Position numbers and translations under genes: made by a program. Positions 12,785-15,709 of a stretch of 15,709 bases of DNA are shown in pieces (position 1 is the first letter of the stretch; each line of letters opens with the position of its first letter). Below the pieces are notes generated by a model that worked only from the letters and a program-made list of their open reading frames with translations, was not told where the DNA came from and did no database searches. The stretch spans positions 1-15,709 of the forward strand of contig CAZWEI010000029.1 in the NCBI GenBank assembly GCA_964632135.1, given 5' to 3'. This stretch comes from JBFMAP01 sp964632135 (GTDB lineage Archaea > Micrarchaeota > Micrarchaeia > Burarchaeales > JBFMAP01).

Positions 12785-12824
12785 TTCGACCACGAGCCCA
12801 GTGAGTTAATTTATTCCCCGAAGG

Positions 12825-12834
12825 GTTAAAATAG
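12825..12834. promoter_or_regulatory. AT-rich box possibly shared by tRNA-Val and alaS
   Basis: GTTAAAATAG lies 22-31 bases before the alaS ATG (+) and 26-35 bases before the tRNA-Val 5' end (-). It is the only TATA-like stretch well placed for either gene, so one box may serve both directions. The alaS mRNA would be leaderless. Confidence 0.45.
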
Positions 12835-12855
12835 TTTATCACCCAATTTCTCCGT

Positions 12856-15516
12856 ATGTCCGTGCTTTCGAAACAGGCGTTGCGCGAGGAGTTTTCGCGA
12901 GACTACAGAAAACATTACGAGTTGGAGGTTTTCAGGGAGAAGGGGTTCAATCGCAGGAAATGCCCGACGTGCGGAAGGTATTTCTGGAGCATTGCGCGCG
13001 AGGACTGCGGGGACGCCTCGCACACACCCTACTCATTCCTTCACAAGAGAAACAGCGAGAATTACACCGGATTTTGGAAAAAGTTCGCCTCCTTCTTCGA
13101 GAAGAACAAGCACGCGGTCGTCCAGCGCTACCCCGTAGTGAGCAGGTGGAGGCCTGACCTGTATTTCACGATGGCGTCAATTCAGGACTTCCAGAGGCTC
13201 GAGAAGGGGAAGATGAGCTTCGAGTATCCGGCGAACCCGCTCGTCGTTCCTCAAATCTCCCTTCGCTTTAATGATATCGCGAACGTTGGAGTGACAGGGA
13301 GGCATTTCTCCTGCTTCACGATGGCAGGCCAGCACGCGTTCAACTACCCGAAAGAAGGCTATTGGAAGGACGAGTGCATCCGCCTGAATTATGAGTTTCT
13401 CACGCGCGACCTCGGCGTGAAGCCAGAGGAACTTACTTACATCGAGGATGTCTGGGCGATGGGGGATTTTTCAGCGTTCGGTCCCTGCATGGAATCGTAC
13501 TCGGGCGGACTTGAGTTGGTGAACAGCGTTTTCATGCAGTATGGATTGGAAAAAGGCGCGCGCAGGGAACTCTCGATGAAAGTCATCGACGTGGGCTGGG
13601 GGCTCGAGCGGCTCCTCTGGTATTACAACGGAGACCAGACCGCGTTCGACTCCGTTTTCCCGAAAGAGCTCGAACTCATGGAGAAGCGCTCGCATTTCGA
13701 ACTTGACCGCGCGCTGTTCCAGAAATACGCCTCAATCTCCTCGGCGCTCGACGTGGATGAAGTGAAGAGTTTGAAAGAGGAGGAGGAAAAGATTGCGCGC
13801 GCGCTCGGCATTCCCGTGGGCGAGATGAAGAAAAAGATTCTTCCCCTTCAGGCAATGTATGCGCTCGCAGACCATTCGCGCACCCTTCTTTTCGCGCTCG
13901 CAGACGGCTCGCTTCCCTCGAATGTCTCGGGCGGTTACAATTTGCGCGTCGTGCTCCGCCGCGCGCTCTCATTCATTGAAGAATTCGGATTCGATTTCGC
14001 TCTCGCGGACATTATGGAAAGCGAGGCCCGCGGGCTTAAGGATTTATACCCCGAACTTCTTGAGAATATGGAAAGCGCGCGTGTGATTATTGATGTTGAA
14101 GCAAAGCGCTACGCGGAGAGCAAGACAAACGCGCGCAAGCTCGTCGCAGGAATGCTCGAGAAGAATGAAAAACTCACGACGGAAAAAATGGTCCAGCTTT
14201 ACGAGAGCAATGGAATTACGCCCGAATTGATTGAAAAAGTGGCTGATGAGATGAAAAAGGACGTTTCGCTCCCAACCGAGTTCTACAAAAAACTCGTGAA
14301 GGAAAAGTTTGCGGAAGAGGAGGAGAAGAAGCCTGTGCTCGAGTTTGATGCCGCCGGCATTCCTGCATCAAAACAACTATACTACAAAAACTTAACTGAA
14401 TGCGACGCGAGCGTGCTTGGTGTGAAGGGCGACCTCGTGGTGCTCGACCAGACTGTTTTCTACCCCGAAGGCGGAGGGCAGGCATACGATTCGGGAACGA
14501 TTGATGGCAAACCTGTTCTCGCAGTTGAAAAAATTGGCGACGTCATTGTTCACAAATTAAAGGCGGGCGATGCGGGCGGTTTGAAAAAGGGCGCGCGAGT
14601 TAAGTGTGTTGTTGACGCAGAGAGGCGCGCGAGATTGATGCGCCACCACACAGCAACCCACGTGATAGGCGCCGCGTGCAGGCGCGTGCTCGGAAAGCAC
14701 GTGTGGCAGGCAGGCGCGAGAAAGGAGCCTGAGCGCGCGCACCTTGACATAACCCACTATGAAAAACTCACGCCCGAACAGGTTCAGCAGATTGAACTGC
14801 TCGCGAACAAAATCGTTCTCGAGGCGCATCCTGTCACAATAAAAGTTTACGACAGGGGCGAGGCTGAGAAGAAATACGGATTCACGCTTTACCAGGGAGG
14901 CGGCTCGCCCGGCAAGCGCGTGCGCGTGATAGATATTGATGGGATTGACGCGCAGGCGTGCGCAGGCCTCCACGTGGATAATACAGGCAAGATTGGGCTC
15001 ATAAAGATAATTAAGGACGAGCGCGTGCAGGACGGAATCAACCGTCTCGAGTTCGCGGCAGGAAGCGCGGCGCTCGAGTTCATCCAGGCGCGCGAGGAAA
15101 GTTTTGCGCGCGCAGGCGAAAAACTGAAAGTCTCGATTGACAAACTGCCTGCGACGGCGGAGAAGTTCTTCGAGGAGTGGAAGAGCGCGAGCAAAAAGGC
15201 AGACGATTACGCCGAAACGCTCGCAGGCGCAGAGGCTGAGAGGCTGCGCGCAGGCGCGAAGGGAAAGGATGCGCGCGCGCTCGTTGATGCTGATGCTGAC
15301 GTGCTCCTCAAAATCGCGCTAAAAATAATTGATTTGGATGCGCACGCGACAGCGGTTCTCTCGAATAAAAATAACGATTTGGTTACGGCGTGCGGGAAGG
15401 AGAGCGGGAAGCGCGCGAGCGACCTCCTGAAAGAAATAACTAAAAAATTCGGAGGAGGCGGGGGAGGGAGCGACAGGTTTGCGCGCGGAAGGACGAAGGA
15501 GAAGGCCGTTTTCTAA
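12856..15516 (+). CDS. alaS: Alanyl-tRNA synthetase, archaeal type
   Basis: 886 residues, the usual archaeal length. It charges tRNA-Ala with alanine in the cytoplasm. The archaeal N-terminal extension with a zinc-type cluster (C36-P-T-C39, C51) precedes the class II aminoacylation core (about 55-400; 'RFNDIANVGVTGRHFSCFTM', 'YIEDVWAMGDFSAFGPCMES', 'DVGWGLERLLWYYNGDQTAFDSVFP'). The tRNA-recognition helices follow to about 470. After a linker, the editing domain (about 500-740) holds the zinc motifs H598-T-A-T-H602 and C702-A-G-L-H706, which clear mischarged Ser and Gly. The C-terminal part ends in the glycine-rich 'KKFGGGGGGSDRFARG' stretch of C-Ala. All catalytic and editing motifs are intact. 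The coding sequence is rich in GCGCGC strings. It is divergent from tRNA-Val, which it does not charge. Confidence 0.98.
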   Translation: MSVLSKQALREEFSRDYRKHYELEVFREKGFNRRKCPTCGRYFWSIAREDCGDASHTPYSFLHKRNSENYTGFWKKFASFFEKNKHAVVQRYPVVSRWRPDLYFTMASIQDFQRLEKGKMSFEYPANPLVVPQISLRFNDIANVGVTGRHFSCFTMAGQHAFNYPKEGYWKDECIRLNYEFLTRDLGVKPEELTYIEDVWAMGDFSAFGPCMESYSGGLELVNSVFMQYGLEKGARRELSMKVIDVGWGLERLLWYYNGDQTAFDSVFPKELELMEKRSHFELDRALFQKYASISSALDVDEVKSLKEEEEKIARALGIPVGEMKKKILPLQAMYALADHSRTLLFALADGSLPSNVSGGYNLRVVLRRALSFIEEFGFDFALADIMESEARGLKDLYPELLENMESARVIIDVEAKRYAESKTNARKLVAGMLEKNEKLTTEKMVQLYESNGITPELIEKVADEMKKDVSLPTEFYKKLVKEKFAEEEEKKPVLEFDAAGIPASKQLYYKNLTECDASVLGVKGDLVVLDQTVFYPEGGGQAYDSGTIDGKPVLAVEKIGDVIVHKLKAGDAGGLKKGARVKCVVDAERRARLMRHHTATHVIGAACRRVLGKHVWQAGARKEPERAHLDITHYEKLTPEQVQQIELLANKIVLEAHPVTIKVYDRGEAEKKYGFTLYQGGGSPGKRVRVIDIDGIDAQACAGLHVDNTGKIGLIKIIKDERVQDGINRLEFAAGSAALEFIQAREESFARAGEKLKVSIDKLPATAEKFFEEWKSASKKADDYAETLAGAEAERLRAGAKGKDARALVDADADVLLKIALKIIDLDAHATAVLSNKNNDLVTACGKESGKRASDLLKEITKKFGGGGGGSDRFARGRTKEKAVF

Positions 15517-15518
15517 AG

Positions 15519-15529
15519 CTTTTTAAATC
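15519..15529 (+). promoter_or_regulatory. AT-rich box after alaS: promoter or T-rich terminator
   Basis: 'GCTTTTTAAAT', directly after the alaS stop, could be the TATA box of the next small ORF or the T-rich end signal of alaS. Its spacing to the ATG at 15561 (32-42 bases) allows a promoter. Confidence 0.4.
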
Positions 15530-15560
15530 TTAATTGAGTAAAATTAGCGGAGGTTTGATT

Positions 15561-15665
15561 ATGGCAGAAAAATTCAAAAAAGTCAAAGCAGGGGAGGAAA
15601 AAAAAATAATAGGGCTAGAACTGTTACATCCTAGCGAGAAAAGAGTGACCTTAGCTGTAGCGTAG
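15561..15665 (+). CDS. Small ORF (34 codons) or start of a longer gene with an in-frame TAG
   Basis: ATG 15561 is preceded at seven bases by GGAGGT (15549-15554), the best ribosome site in the window, and by an AT-rich box at 15519-15529. The product is lysine/glutamate-rich at first ('MAEKFKKVKAGEEKKIIGLE') and then 'LLHPSEKRVTLAVA' before TAG. The frame stays open after the TAG to the window end (14 codons, starting 'PDFCPKMLVELMSA'). Fourteen open codons happen by chance about half the time, so this is weak evidence for read-through. It may be a genuine small protein, the start of a frameshifted gene, or a gene with TAG decoded. I recognise no family. Confidence 0.45.
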   Translation: MAEKFKKVKAGEEKKIIGLELLHPSEKRVTLAVA

Positions 15666-15709
15666 CCAGACTTCTGTCCTAAAATGTTAGTCGAACTTAT
15701 GTCCGCTTT

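Larger units (their letters stand above)
12656..12799 (-). tRNA. tRNA-Val (CAC) with two introns (D-loop and T-loop)
   Basis: The exons are 12785-12799, 12699-12741 and 12656-12669. Removing introns of 43 and 29 nt leaves 72 nt. The acceptor GGGCTCG/CGGGCCC (one U-G pair) carries discriminator A. U8-G9 is followed by D-stem GTC/GAC with G18G19 in the loop, then G26. The anticodon stem TCACT/AGTGA is perfect around loop CTCACAC with anticodon CAC (12722-12724). The variable loop is AGAGT. The T-arm is CCCGG, TTCGATC, CCGGG. No CCA is encoded and there is no 37/38 intron. It is the same total length (144 nt) as the neighbouring tRNA-Glu and has its introns at the same two positions. The gene is divergent from alaS, with 56 bases between. 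Confidence 0.94.

Noticed and set aside
12440..12799. The region as decayed tRNA fragments or pseudogenes
   Set aside because: All acceptor, D, anticodon and T stems pair once the inserts are removed, and the inserts fit splice motifs that restore exact loop lengths. Decay would not do this four times.
12440..12799. Split or permuted tRNA genes
   Set aside because: The three exons of each tRNA are in normal order on one strand with one promoter and one T-rich end, so ordinary introns explain them.

Overview
The window is archaeal. Most genes have a TATA-like box about 25-40 bases before the start, several mRNAs look leaderless, ribosome binding sites read GAGGTGA or AGGTGAT, the alanyl-tRNA synthetase is the archaeal type, and two tRNA genes carry introns with bulge-helix-bulge (BHB) splice motifs. 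The compact layout, small lipoproteins and unusual tRNA introns would suit a DPANN-like lineage such as Micrarchaeota or a relative. That placement is inference; nothing here proves it.

Layout. Bases 2-1822 (+) hold the 3' part of a surface protein, more A/T-rich than its neighbours. A small Ig-fold lipoprotein (1878-2288), a PHP-type metal-dependent hydrolase (2359-4029) and a PadR regulator (4073-4582) follow on +. From 4626 to 10671 everything is on -. Read in transcription order, this block contains a large NEW3/Ig-repeat surface protein, a MacB-type ABC ATPase and its permease; then a winged-helix regulator overlapping a four-helix membrane protein; then a sequon-rich exported protein; then two paralogous lipoproteins. 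It looks like an envelope and export district. A gapless 48-base block (39 of 48 identical) lies upstream of both the ABC operon and the sequon-rich protein gene and ends on their TATA boxes, so the two units are probably co-regulated.

Bases 10806-11813 (-) encode a P-loop kinase-like domain fused to a dCMP deaminase. A divergent RelB/RelE-like toxin-antitoxin pair (11939-12430, +) runs into two tandem - strand tRNA genes, Glu(CTC) at 12440-12583 and Val(CAC) at 12656-12799. The archaeal alaS gene (12856-15516, +) diverges from tRNA-Val across a short shared AT-rich promoter. A 34-codon ORF with a strong ribosome binding site closes the window.

The most notable find is the tRNA pair. Each gene is 144 nt and is interrupted twice, in the D-loop after position 15 and in the T-loop after position 59, with no intron at the usual 37/38 site. 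All four junctions can be folded into motifs with a 4-bp central helix and two 3-nt bulges, and cutting each bulge after its second base gives well-formed mature tRNAs of 75 nt (Glu) and 72 nt (Val). The shared positions and shared helix design suggest a common origin or a systematic route of intron gain.
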